The notes under the pieces were generated by a model. It searched no databases. It saw only the letters and a list, made by a program, of their open reading frames with translations, and was not told where the DNA came from. The position numbers and the translations under genes are program-made. Shown piece after piece: positions 17,736-25,774 of a stretch of 64,000 nt of DNA. This stretch comes from Jeotgalibacillus proteolyticus. GTDB lineage: Bacteria; Bacillota; Bacilli; Bacillales; Jeotgalibacillaceae. The stretch is taken from contig NZ_PREZ01000001.1 of assembly GCF_002926065.1 (NCBI RefSeq), positions 62,001-126,000 on the forward strand. Reading direction: 5' to 3'. How positions within the stretch are numbered: position 1 is the first letter of the stretch; every line of letters begins with the position of its first letter.

Positions 17736-17737
17736 AC

Positions 17738-17770
17738 AAAAAAGACAGCTGCACTGCAGCTGTCTTTTTT
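17738..17770. terminator. bidirectional terminator between the oxidoreductase gene and proA
   Basis: A 15-bp stem, AAAAAGACAGCTGCA with TGCAGCTGTCTTTTT-type complement, with A- and T-runs on both sides. Confidence 0.9.
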
Positions 17771-19036
17771 TTATCGAATCTGTCCATTGCCGTTCATTAC
17801 ATATTTAATCGTTGTAAGTGCAGGCAGACCCATTGGTCCTCTGGCATGCAGCTTTTGAGTTGAGATGCCAATTTCAGCACCAAAGCCCAATGCGCTGCCA
17901 TCAGTAAAGCGTGTAGAAGCATTATGATAAATAGCTGCAGCATCCACAAGACCTTTAAAACGCTTTGCTGCTTCGCTGTTTTCAGTCACAATTGCTTCAG
18001 AATGCTTTGTTCCGTAAGTGTCAATATGGTCAATCGCCTGATCAATATGATCGACAATCTTAAAGGCTGTATCTAGACTTAAAAACTCATTAGCCCAGTG
18101 TTCTTCCTGTGCAGGAAACGCCCCAGGAATTCTATCTACTGCTTTTTCATCCCCGTAGATGCCAATCTTCGCCTGCTTCAGAGCTGTAACGAGCTTGTCC
18201 TCATGCTGATTTAAAAATTCCTCATGCACGATCAGTGTCTCAGCAGCGTTACACACTGCAGGGCGGTCAGTTTTAGCATTTAAAAAGATATTAATTGCTT
18301 TCTCTGGATCTGCATCCTTATCGATATAAATATGGCAGTTTCCAACACCTGTCTCAAGCACCGGCACCGTGGCATTGTTAACAACGGCTTGAATAAGCTT
18401 TCCTCCGCCGCGCGGAATAAGCACATCAATATGCTCTTTCATGGTGAAAAGCTGTTCTGTTGCAGCGCGGTCTGTGCTGTCAATAAATTGCACTGCATCG
18501 GGTGAAATTTTAGTTGAAGCCAAAGCTTCCTTCATTACACCGACAATTGCACGGTTTGAATGAATAGCAGTCGAACCGCCTTTTAACACGATGGCATTTC
18601 CTGATTTCAACGCAAGACCCGTAGCATCGGCCGTTACATTTGGCCGCGCTTCATAAATCATGCCGATAACACCTAATGGAACCCTGATTGTTTGAACTTC
18701 AAGTCCGTTTACAAGCGTCCACTCGGACACAATTTCTCCTGAAGGATCATCTAATTTCGCTACCTGACGCAGTCCTTCAGCAAATTCTTTTACACGCTTT
18801 TCATCAAGCGAAAGACGGTCCATATAGGCATCATCAAAGCCCTTTTCGCGGCCGTTTTCAAGATCTTTTCCGTTTGCTTCAAGAATGGAGTTTGTATTCT
18901 CCTCAAGAGCAGAAGCAATAGTATAGAGTGCGTCATTTTTTTCTTCGGTTGAGAGCAGTCCAAGCTCCTTGGACGCTTTTTGAGCTAATTGAGCTTGTGC
19001 TTTAACATTTACAGGTTCAATAGTAGTTGACATCAT
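17771..19036 (-). CDS. proA: glutamate-5-semialdehyde dehydrogenase (gamma-glutamyl phosphate reductase)
   Basis: A 421-residue NADPH enzyme for the second step of proline synthesis. NVTADATGLALKSGNAIVLKGG marks the cofactor region. The catalytic cysteine lies in RPAVCNAAETLI (about 257-268). There are two adjacent ATG codons (19036, 19033) after AGGAG, and the second may be the real start. It is the last gene of proC-proB-proA. Confidence 0.96.
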   Translation of the reverse strand: MMSTTIEPVNVKAQAQLAQKASKELGLLSTEEKNDALYTIASALEENTNSILEANGKDLENGREKGFDDAYMDRLSLDEKRVKEFAEGLRQVAKLDDPSGEIVSEWTLVNGLEVQTIRVPLGVIGMIYEARPNVTADATGLALKSGNAIVLKGGSTAIHSNRAIVGVMKEALASTKISPDAVQFIDSTDRAATEQLFTMKEHIDVLIPRGGGKLIQAVVNNATVPVLETGVGNCHIYIDKDADPEKAINIFLNAKTDRPAVCNAAETLIVHEEFLNQHEDKLVTALKQAKIGIYGDEKAVDRIPGAFPAQEEHWANEFLSLDTAFKIVDHIDQAIDHIDTYGTKHSEAIVTENSEAAKRFKGLVDAAAIYHNASTRFTDGSALGFGAEIGISTQKLHARGPMGLPALTTIKYVMNGNGQIR

Positions 19037-19085
19037 CTCACTCCTAGAAAGGTTTTTAAGCTTGTTTCTTCAATTGACTTGAGCT

Positions 19086-20213
19086 TTATACTCCGATTGG
19101 AATTGCTACCTCCAGCTCACACACAAACGATTCATTTAACATAGCAGCCTTGGCATCCTCCTGGTTTGTTTCCTGTTTCATTTGGAATTCTTCAAGATCT
19201 TTAGAGGAATAATTTACAACGCCTAGCCCTAATTTTTCATTGTTCAAGTCCATGATTCGTACAACGGACCCTTTTTTGAAATAGCCGTTAATTTGATAAA
19301 TCTGGCTTGGAAGCAGATTTCCTTTTTCATTAATAATGGTTTCTTTTGCATCGTCCTGAATTAAAATTTCCCCTTCAGGACCTGAGTTAAACGCGATCCA
19401 CTGTCTGTAATGATCAAGATTTAGTTCAGGCTCTTTTACATCAAAATATGTCCCTCTTGCTTCCTCATTAACAGCATCCACCAGAATTTGCGGTACACCT
19501 GCTTTTCCAAGAAATGAAGGAATTCCTGATGCCATAGAGATTTTGAACGCATCTATTTTTGATCTCATTCCGCCAGTACCGACAGAAGAGCCGGGTTCAC
19601 CAGCCATATCTTCAATCTCAGGTGTAATTTCTGAAACTTCTTTTAACAATGAAGCAGATGGATCTTTTCTTGGATCTGCATTGTACAATCCATCTATATC
19701 AGAAAGAATAATAAGCTGATCTGACGCAACCAGGCCTGCTACCTTTGCAGACAAAGTATCGTTGTCCCCAAAACGGAGACGGTCAGTAGTCACGGTATCA
19801 TTTTCATTTACAATTGGTACAATTCCTCTTTCAAGAAGAACATTTATCGTATTTCTGACGTTGTTGTATCTTGTTTCATCGGAAAAATCGCTTCTTGTAA
19901 TTAAAATTTGGGAAGCAGCATATCCGTGAGAAGAAAACAGCTCAGAATACGTTTCAATTAAACGCCCCTGGCCTACAGCTGCTGCTGCCTGTTTTTCCGG
20001 CAATGAACTTGGTCTGTTTACAAAGCCCAATGTCCGGTAACCTGCAGCAACCGCTCCTGAGGATACAAGAACAACTTCATGTCCCTGATCTTTCAGCTCA
20101 GCCACCTGGTCGGTTAAACTTTGAATTTTTCTTCTGCTGATATCTCCTGATAGGCTAGTTAAAGAACTGCTTCCAATTTTAATGACGATTCTTTTTTGAT
20201 TATCCGATGTCAT
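19086..20213 (-). CDS. proB: glutamate 5-kinase with PUA domain
   Basis: A 375-residue kinase for the first step of proline synthesis. The amino-acid-kinase domain shows VIKIGSSSLT (10-19), VSSGAVAAG, IVNENDTVTTDRLRFGDND and GTGGMRSKIDA. A C-terminal PUA domain begins near residue 285. Ribosome site TAGGAGTGATAGT precedes the ATG. Feedback by proline is known for the family. Confidence 0.96.
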   Translation of the reverse strand: MTSDNQKRIVIKIGSSSLTSLSGDISRRKIQSLTDQVAELKDQGHEVVLVSSGAVAAGYRTLGFVNRPSSLPEKQAAAAVGQGRLIETYSELFSSHGYAASQILITRSDFSDETRYNNVRNTINVLLERGIVPIVNENDTVTTDRLRFGDNDTLSAKVAGLVASDQLIILSDIDGLYNADPRKDPSASLLKEVSEITPEIEDMAGEPGSSVGTGGMRSKIDAFKISMASGIPSFLGKAGVPQILVDAVNEEARGTYFDVKEPELNLDHYRQWIAFNSGPEGEILIQDDAKETIINEKGNLLPSQIYQINGYFKKGSVVRIMDLNNEKLGLGVVNYSSKDLEEFQMKQETNQEDAKAAMLNESFVCELEVAIPIGV

Positions 20214-20292
20214 ACTATCACTCCTAGTTATAGATTAGCTTTCATTAATCAAATCTCTTTTTACAGTAAATAAATTTTTTATAAGTGCTGTT

Positions 20293-21135
20293 TTAATATG
20301 CAACAGGTGTGCGCTGAAGTTCTTCTGATATTTCTTTCGAACGGTTCATTGCTCCTTCGATCGCAGCTTTTATGGCTTCTCCTCCGCCGTTATCTGCCAG
20401 TGCTTCAAGCCCTGCAGCAGTTGTTCCATTTGGAGAAGTTACATTATGACGAAGCTCCGCTGGCGTTTCTTCCCGCTCGATAATCATTTTGGCAGCGCCG
20501 AGAATCGTTTGTGCCCCGATTTCTCTCGCTTGCGATACATCCATGCCATGGTCGAAAGCTGTTTTTTCAATATGCTCCATTAAATAATAGAAGTAAGCTG
20601 GACCGCTGCCTGCAATTCCTGTAAATAAATCCATTTGATCTTCCTCGATCAGATAAACCTCACCGATGCAGGCTAATAGGCTTTTAGCAAGCTTTATATT
20701 TTTCATCGTGACCTGTTCTCCCGGTGCAAGAGCTGTAGCAGATTCACGCAGCATGCTTGATGTATTCGGCATGACGCGGACGACCTGCTGGCCTTCATTT
20801 AAATGCTCCTGCATAAAATCAGTTGAAATACCCGCAAGAACGCTCATGACTACCTGGTCTTTATTAATCTCATCCTTGATCGAACGTAATGAAGCCTCAG
20901 CATCTTTTGGCTTCATCGCGAGAAAAATAAAATCGTAGGAAGACAGTTGAACCTTGTCACGTCTAATTCCCTGAACTCCATATAAATTGTGAAGCTCCAG
21001 CAGTCGATCTTCATTACTTTTATTTGTCACAGTAATTTGATGCGGCTCAAGCATTCCTGTCTGGACAATTCCTGAAACCATTGCCTCAGCCATATTACCT
21101 GCTCCGATAAATGCTACTCTTAGATTCGTTGACAT
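20293..21135 (-). CDS. proC: pyrroline-5-carboxylate reductase
   Basis: A 280-residue NADPH enzyme for the last step of proline synthesis. The Rossmann loop is AFIGAGNMAEAMVSGI (8-23). The C-terminal signature runs TSPNGTTAAGLEALADNGG (about 234-252). Bacillus genomes carry several paralogues (ProI, ProG, ComER-like); the symbol proC is used for function. It is first in an operon with proB and proA, with an upstream promoter and cre-like site. Confidence 0.94.
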   Translation of the reverse strand: MSTNLRVAFIGAGNMAEAMVSGIVQTGMLEPHQITVTNKSNEDRLLELHNLYGVQGIRRDKVQLSSYDFIFLAMKPKDAEASLRSIKDEINKDQVVMSVLAGISTDFMQEHLNEGQQVVRVMPNTSSMLRESATALAPGEQVTMKNIKLAKSLLACIGEVYLIEEDQMDLFTGIAGSGPAYFYYLMEHIEKTAFDHGMDVSQAREIGAQTILGAAKMIIEREETPAELRHNVTSPNGTTAAGLEALADNGGGEAIKAAIEGAMNRSKEISEELQRTPVAY

Positions 21136-21201
21136 TGTTACACCATCTCCCTTTGCAAATGTGTTCGGTCTTTTGTTCGCTCAATTTTTATCACGCTAAA
21201 T

Positions 21202-21229
21202 ATCGTACCATTTGTAGTTATTTCATCAA
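21202..21229 (-). promoter_or_regulatory. predicted proC promoter
   Basis: TTGATG (-35, 21224-21229), 16-nt spacer, extended -10 TGGTACGAT (hexamer 21202-21207). About 65 nt lie between it and the proC ATG. Confidence 0.5.
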
Positions 21230-21271
21230 GGGTAAATGGGGAGGTAGTGAGTTAGAGAGTGTTATTTAAAG

Positions 21272-21285
21272 TGAAAGCGTTAACA
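21272..21285. promoter_or_regulatory. cre-like CcpA operator
   Basis: TGAAAGCGTTAACA matches the catabolite-responsive element TGWNANCGNTNWCA at every defined position. It lies about 45 nt upstream of the predicted proC -35, the side from which CcpA usually activates. It is the only perfect match noticed by eye in the window. Confidence 0.6.
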
Positions 21286-21412
21286 CAGGGGTTTAATTTC
21301 TTAAAATGCGATATTTTACGGTTATAGGACTTGTGAGTGTGATATATGAGGAAATTTGATCTTGCATATATTTTCTAAATACCGCCATGTAAGGCTTTTT
21401 CATCTAAAGACA

Positions 21413-21440
21413 TAAAAAAGAAGACGGCTTAGCCGTCCTC
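21413..21440 (-). terminator. terminator formed over the ykqA stop codon
   Basis: A 9-bp stem GAGGACGGC with GCCGTCTTC (one G-U pair). Its loop is the TAA stop codon, followed by TTTTTT on the minus strand. The last three codons of the gene form the 5' arm. Confidence 0.8.
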
Positions 21441-22280
21441 AGAAAGAGTTAAATTAAATTTTTCTTTAAGATCCTTAATCATTTTTTCATGGTAGCTGTC
21501 AGATACAACCCCGTAGGATCCCCTAATAATCTCTGTTGCGTAATGAAGGGGCGGTGCACTTTCCTCAACGGGATCATTTACGATAAAGGTCATACATTTC
21601 TCATACACTTTATCTTTAACCTTCAAATCAACAAATGCCGGACGATAATGTCCAATCTCTACTCCCTCACGTAAAAAGAGATAATCAACCGCCTCTTTAC
21701 CTACTCGGTACACAACTCCTTCACCGCTGTTACCTGTTTCTATAAGATTGGCTCTTCCTCCATCTTCGACAGATAGTGAATAATTCATTTCTAAGCGGTC
21801 AACGACTCCTCCTCCGATCCGGTCAGCAAATAGATGATCGACCTGCGCCAGTTTAAATCGTGCGTTATCCATACAGGAGCCATAAGCAAAATAATAATGC
21901 TCCTCCCGATCAAGCTCCAGGTGAACGATCCAGTCCCCATAGGTTAAAGGAGATAAGCCATCTGTAATTTCTTTTGTCTGAACAAAGGCAGCTGCTGTAA
22001 CGCTGCCAAGATGATCAGTATACACAGAGAGGGCAGCTTCAGAAAACTTCTCCTTCCGCAAAGAAAGCATATTTCTAATTTTATCGTGTGTGTTTTCTGA
22101 AACATCATATAATTCCCCGTAGACCCGTTTTTTTCCTTCATTTATAAAGTACGGGTATCCTTTGCCTGAGTCATAAATAGTTCCGAGCGTCCATGCCTGG
22201 GACGCCTTTAGTTCTTCTTTTTCAAGCAGTGCATGATGCGTTCCATATTTCCTGAGGGTGCCATAAACAAAAATATACAT
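21429..22280 (-). CDS. ykqA: tandem gamma-glutamylcyclotransferase (AIG2-like) protein, YkqA type
   Basis: A 283-residue protein with two GGCT/AIG2 domains in a row. The first opens MYIFVYGTLRKYGTHH (1-16). The second opens YYFAYGSCMDNARFK (about 129-143), and each carries the YGT/YGS substrate loop. Length and arrangement match Bacillus YkqA. The family turns gamma-glutamyl compounds into 5-oxoproline and the free amine; a real substrate here is unknown. It is a single gene closed by a terminator that uses its own last codons. Confidence 0.8.
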   Translation of the reverse strand: MYIFVYGTLRKYGTHHALLEKEELKASQAWTLGTIYDSGKGYPYFINEGKKRVYGELYDVSENTHDKIRNMLSLRKEKFSEAALSVYTDHLGSVTAAAFVQTKEITDGLSPLTYGDWIVHLELDREEHYYFAYGSCMDNARFKLAQVDHLFADRIGGGVVDRLEMNYSLSVEDGGRANLIETGNSGEGVVYRVGKEAVDYLFLREGVEIGHYRPAFVDLKVKDKVYEKCMTFIVNDPVEESAPPLHYATEIIRGSYGVVSDSYHEKMIKDLKEKFNLTLSEDG

Positions 22281-22482
22281 TCATTACCTTTCCTTTCGAT
22301 TAACTATGAATTCAGCCATTTAAAGCATTATGTAACTGAAAATTTTAACATGTCTTCTGACTGCTTCAGCCCTGAATAAAAAAACCACCAATTTTCGTGC
22401 ATGTAATTTTTTCTTTTTTATCCTCTGATTACCGATTAAAAAAAGACAGCGTACAGATGTTCGTGCTATAGTTTAACTGGTG

Positions 22483-22725
22483 ATGAAAATGAAACTAATC
22501 AGATGGACATACGCTGGCAGAGGTAGAATCAGAGCTTATTTTGACCTTTTCCCTGCTTCAACAGTAGTCCTTTCTAAAATCCGCACCTTTTATTTTGTCA
22601 GACAAGTTCAATGGAACGAACGTGACCCTGTGGTGGCAAAAAAGCACCTCCAGGAAATGGAGTACCTTATTAATGAAGAACTTGATACAATTGAAGCATA
22701 TAAGAAAAGGCGAAGCAGTACGTAA
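22483..22725 (+). CDS. small basic protein, unknown function
   Basis: An 80-residue protein, MKMKLIRWTYAGRGRIRAYF onward, with an Arg-rich start and a helical acidic C-terminal half. No ribosome binding site is seen before the ATG at 22483. An extended -10 TGCTATAGT (22464-22472) sits so close that the mRNA could be nearly leaderless. No family recognised. Confidence 0.5.
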   Translation: MKMKLIRWTYAGRGRIRAYFDLFPASTVVLSKIRTFYFVRQVQWNERDPVVAKKHLQEMEYLINEELDTIEAYKKRRSST

Positions 22726-22812
22726 AAACACAACTAATGTAAACCCTAATAAAAGACGGGATAAAAATCAATGGTTATGTTTTCTTCCATTATAGAAAGG
22801 GCTTGAAAAAAT

Positions 22813-23823
22813 ATGAGTAAAAGCTTACAAAAAGCAGGTAAAATAGGACTGGCTATTTGTTTCCTGTCGCTCCCACTATCCAGCGCAAACTCAGTAAAGG
22901 CTGAAATAACCACCCCTCAGGTATACATGGCACTCGGTGATTCAATTGCAGCAGGCGCCACACCATATAACGAATTAGATGCAGGGTACACGGATATTAT
23001 CGCTGCTAAGCTTTCAGAGCAGGGATTATTAGCAGCATTTTCAAAGGATTTTGCTGTTCCGGGATTTGCAGCAGATAATATCCTGGACCTGCTTGATGAA
23101 AAAGAAGTGCGCAATGGCATTGAACAGGCTACATTAATAACCCTTTCAGCGGGTGCGAATAATGTTCTTGGCCTTGTTCAGCAGGATCCAGGTGGAAGAA
23201 CCGTTCAATTCAACCAGATGACCGCTAATTTCATCTTAAATCAGATGAGAATCCAATATGGAGAGCTGTTGGATGAAATTCAAATGATTAATCCTACCGC
23301 CGAAATTTATGCAGTCGGATACTACTTCCCTTATCCAAACGTTCTTGAAACGCAGCAGCAGGGTGTGAGAAAAATGCTGTCACTTGTAAATGAAATCATT
23401 CAAAATGAAGCCGAAAACAGAGACATAACATTCATTGATGTAGCTGAACAGTTTGACGAGAATGGTCTTCAATATGTTCCAAACCCGACAGATGTCCACC
23501 CGAATCAGCTGGGCTATCTATCAATGGCAAATTCGTTTTTTGATCAGGTGACTCCCGGAATTCAGGCAACTGAAGGGGACATCCCTCCAAACCCGGGAAT
23601 GTCTCCTTTCCTTGAGGAGCTTATGAATGAGTCAGGAATGACGATGGATGAGCCCGATGTGGAAGCAGGGAATGAAGCTGTCGTTCCTGATGAAGAAAGC
23701 ACTCCAGAAGACAGTTTGCAGGAGGAAGATACTGCCCCTGATGAAGTAGAAGACTTTGAAGGAGCAGCTCTAGGGCCGAAGCCAGCACCTTCCCTGGTTA
23801 ATTACAGCTTTCTCTTAGGGTAA
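22813..23823 (+). CDS. secreted SGNH/GDSL hydrolase
   Basis: A 336-residue probable lipase or esterase. A signal peptide (about 1-30, ending NSVKA) precedes the SGNH domain. Block I is YMALGDSIAAG (nucleophile Ser), block III SAGANNVLG and block V DVHPNQLGY (Asp and His). After about residue 245 the chain becomes an acidic, Pro-rich linker with no fold recognised and ends without an LPxTG or membrane anchor. The product is probably released or held loosely in the wall. Confidence 0.88.
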   Translation: MSKSLQKAGKIGLAICFLSLPLSSANSVKAEITTPQVYMALGDSIAAGATPYNELDAGYTDIIAAKLSEQGLLAAFSKDFAVPGFAADNILDLLDEKEVRNGIEQATLITLSAGANNVLGLVQQDPGGRTVQFNQMTANFILNQMRIQYGELLDEIQMINPTAEIYAVGYYFPYPNVLETQQQGVRKMLSLVNEIIQNEAENRDITFIDVAEQFDENGLQYVPNPTDVHPNQLGYLSMANSFFDQVTPGIQATEGDIPPNPGMSPFLEELMNESGMTMDEPDVEAGNEAVVPDEESTPEDSLQEEDTAPDEVEDFEGAALGPKPAPSLVNYSFLLG

Positions 23824-23834
23824 AAGGAGAGAAA

Positions 23835-24176
23835 ATGGAACATGTTATGGGGTTGTTTGAGGAACCGTTTGATTCAATGAAGAATGGCAGAAAAAAGGTG
23901 GAAGTAAGACTATTCGATGAAAAAAGAAGAAAGATTAAGATCGGGGATACCATTTATTTTATCAAAGTACCCGAACAAAAAACTTCGTTAACAAGAGTCG
24001 TCACAGGCATAAAAAAGTATGCGACTTTTCGGGAATTATATGAAGAGATTCCTGCCAGTCTTATGGATGCAGCTGACCGCACAATCGATCAAATGATGGA
24101 AAGAACGTATAAAATTTATTCCCCCAAACAGGAAAAGAAAATGGGTGTAGTAGCCATTACGTTAAAGGCTAAATAA
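23835..24176 (+). CDS. ASCH domain protein
   Basis: A 113-residue protein with the ASCH fold, related to PUA/EVE domains that bind RNA or modified bases. MGLFEEPFDSMKNGRKKVEVRL (about 5-26) and IKIGDTIYFIK are the typical first and second strands. The start is 11 nt after the hydrolase gene stop, with AAAGGAGAG before the ATG. Target not known. Confidence 0.75.
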   Translation: MEHVMGLFEEPFDSMKNGRKKVEVRLFDEKRRKIKIGDTIYFIKVPEQKTSLTRVVTGIKKYATFRELYEEIPASLMDAADRTIDQMMERTYKIYSPKQEKKMGVVAITLKAK

Positions 24177-24195
24177 AAGCGTTAATGAACTAGAA

Positions 24196-24241
24196 AAAAG
24201 GACCTCACAAGTTAGGCATGCCTAATTTGTGAGGTCCTTTC
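24196..24241. terminator. bidirectional terminator
   Basis: A 20-bp stem around the loop ATG (AAAGGACCTCACAAGTTAGG with its near complement) between convergent genes. Confidence 0.9.
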
Positions 24242-24266
24242 TGTATTCAAATCAATGCTGATCCCA

Positions 24267-25703
24267 TTACTTTTCTTCCGGACCATCGTCCCAGCAGTCA
24301 GCATTCTTTAATCCGGGAATACTATTTTTGTAAAATACCGGATCTATTCCTTGATTACGCTGGCGCTGATAATCCTTCAGCACTTTAAAGGCAAGCGGGG
24401 AAAGAAGACTGATCGCAATTAAGTTAATCAGAGCCATCGTTGCCATCGATACGTCCGCAAGGTTCCAAACAACATCGAATGACTGAACTGCCCCAAAATA
24501 CACCATTCCCATCACAATAATTCTGTAAATGTTTAGGTATAGCTTATTTTCTTTAATAAATTCAATATTTGTTTGACCATAATAATAGTTACCTACAATT
24601 GAACTGAACGCAAACAGGAAGATCGCAATACTGATAAAAACAGAGGCCCAGCCTCCTACATGAACAGCAATTGCATCCTGCGTCAGCTGAATTCCGTCGC
24701 TTCCGTTTAAATATTCTCCTGACATAATAATCATAAGAGCGGTAGCTGTACAGATGATTAACGTATCTACAAAGACACCAAGTGCCTGTAATAGCCCCTG
24801 TTTAGCAGGGTGTGTAACTGCTGCAGTAGCTGCTGCATTTGGTGCACTACCCATACCGGCTTCATTTGAGAATAATCCTCTTTTAATCCCATTCATAATT
24901 GCAGCACCAATACCGCCTGAAACCACTTCGGTAAATCCAAATGCATTGCTGAAAATAATCCCAAACATTTCTGGTACTACACTTAAATTTGTAATTAATA
25001 TAAAAAGTGCAAGGAGGATATAAAGTACAGCCATCACTGGAACGACAGTACTTGTAACAGCTGCTACTCTGTTAACCCCGCCAAAAATAATAATTCCTGT
25101 TAAAATTACCAGCACGATTCCAACAACCGTACGATCCCAGCCAAAGGACCCTTCAAGAGCAAACGAAATCGTGTTTGATTGAACGGAATTAAAGACCAGA
25201 CCAAAAGTAATGGATATAATGATTGCAAAAATAATTCCCATCCACCGGGCGTTTAATCCTTTTTCCATGTAATAAGCCGGACCGCCGCGGAAGCCGTCTT
25301 TGTCTTTTATCTTATAAACCTGGGCAAGAGTTGATTCAACAAAGCCGGAAGCAGCACCTACTAATGCAATAACCCACATCCAGAAGATAGCTCCTGGACC
25401 CCCGAGAGAAATCGCTGTCGCCACACCGGCCAGGTTTCCGGTCCCGATGCGGGAAGCAGTTGAAATAGTGAACGCTTTAAAGGGAGATATTCCCCTTCTG
25501 TCCCCAGAGGAAATAGTCGATTTTTCAGTAAGTAGCTTGAACATTTCTCCCATTCGGGTGAATTGAACAAACCCGCTTCGAATTGTAAAATACAACCCGC
25601 AGCCAATAAGAACAATAATCAGTATGTAGTCCCATAAAAAGCCGTTTAAAGCAGTAGCAATTCTATCTACCTGATCTACAAATAATAAATAACCTAACTC
25701 CAA
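24267..25703 (-). CDS. alsT: AGCS family sodium:amino-acid symporter, AlsT-like
   Basis: A 478-residue transporter with about ten membrane helices that takes up Ala, Gly or Gln with sodium. The family signatures ASRIGTGNLAGVATAISLGG (about 90-109) and GLFSNEAGMGSAPNAAA (about 290-306) are intact. The start is a TTG at 25703 after TAGGAGTGATTGAA; an in-frame codon at 25757 lies inside the preceding terminator. In Bacillus, alsT follows parC, as here, which is the basis for the symbol. Confidence 0.85.
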   Translation of the reverse strand: MELGYLLFVDQVDRIATALNGFLWDYILIIVLIGCGLYFTIRSGFVQFTRMGEMFKLLTEKSTISSGDRRGISPFKAFTISTASRIGTGNLAGVATAISLGGPGAIFWMWVIALVGAASGFVESTLAQVYKIKDKDGFRGGPAYYMEKGLNARWMGIIFAIIISITFGLVFNSVQSNTISFALEGSFGWDRTVVGIVLVILTGIIIFGGVNRVAAVTSTVVPVMAVLYILLALFILITNLSVVPEMFGIIFSNAFGFTEVVSGGIGAAIMNGIKRGLFSNEAGMGSAPNAAATAAVTHPAKQGLLQALGVFVDTLIICTATALMIIMSGEYLNGSDGIQLTQDAIAVHVGGWASVFISIAIFLFAFSSIVGNYYYGQTNIEFIKENKLYLNIYRIIVMGMVYFGAVQSFDVVWNLADVSMATMALINLIAISLLSPLAFKVLKDYQRQRNQGIDPVFYKNSIPGLKNADCWDDGPEEK

Positions 25704-25721
25704 TTCAATCACTCCTATTAA

Positions 25722-25757
25722 TAAAAAAAATGGAAGAAGAAACTTACCTTCTCCCAT
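25722..25757 (-). terminator. terminator between parC and alsT
   Basis: A 10-bp stem (ATGGGAGAAG with CTTCTTCCAT, one G-U pair) followed by eight T on the minus strand. It sits 18-53 nt after parC and only about 20 nt before the alsT start, so alsT must depend on read-through or on a promoter inside parC. Confidence 0.8.
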
Positions 25758-25774
25758 TCCCTAATATTTGCATA

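Larger units (their letters stand above)
21136..21428 (-). other. intergenic region upstream of proC
   Basis: This 293-nt stretch has no gene. It holds the predicted proC promoter (21202-21229), a cre-like site (21272-21285) and the terminator of ykqA. No T-box, which controls proline genes in some Bacillus, could be recognised. Confidence 0.6.

Noticed and set aside
21136-21428. T-box leader for proline genes
   Set aside because: No specifier stem, T-box sequence or antiterminator could be recognised in the leader.
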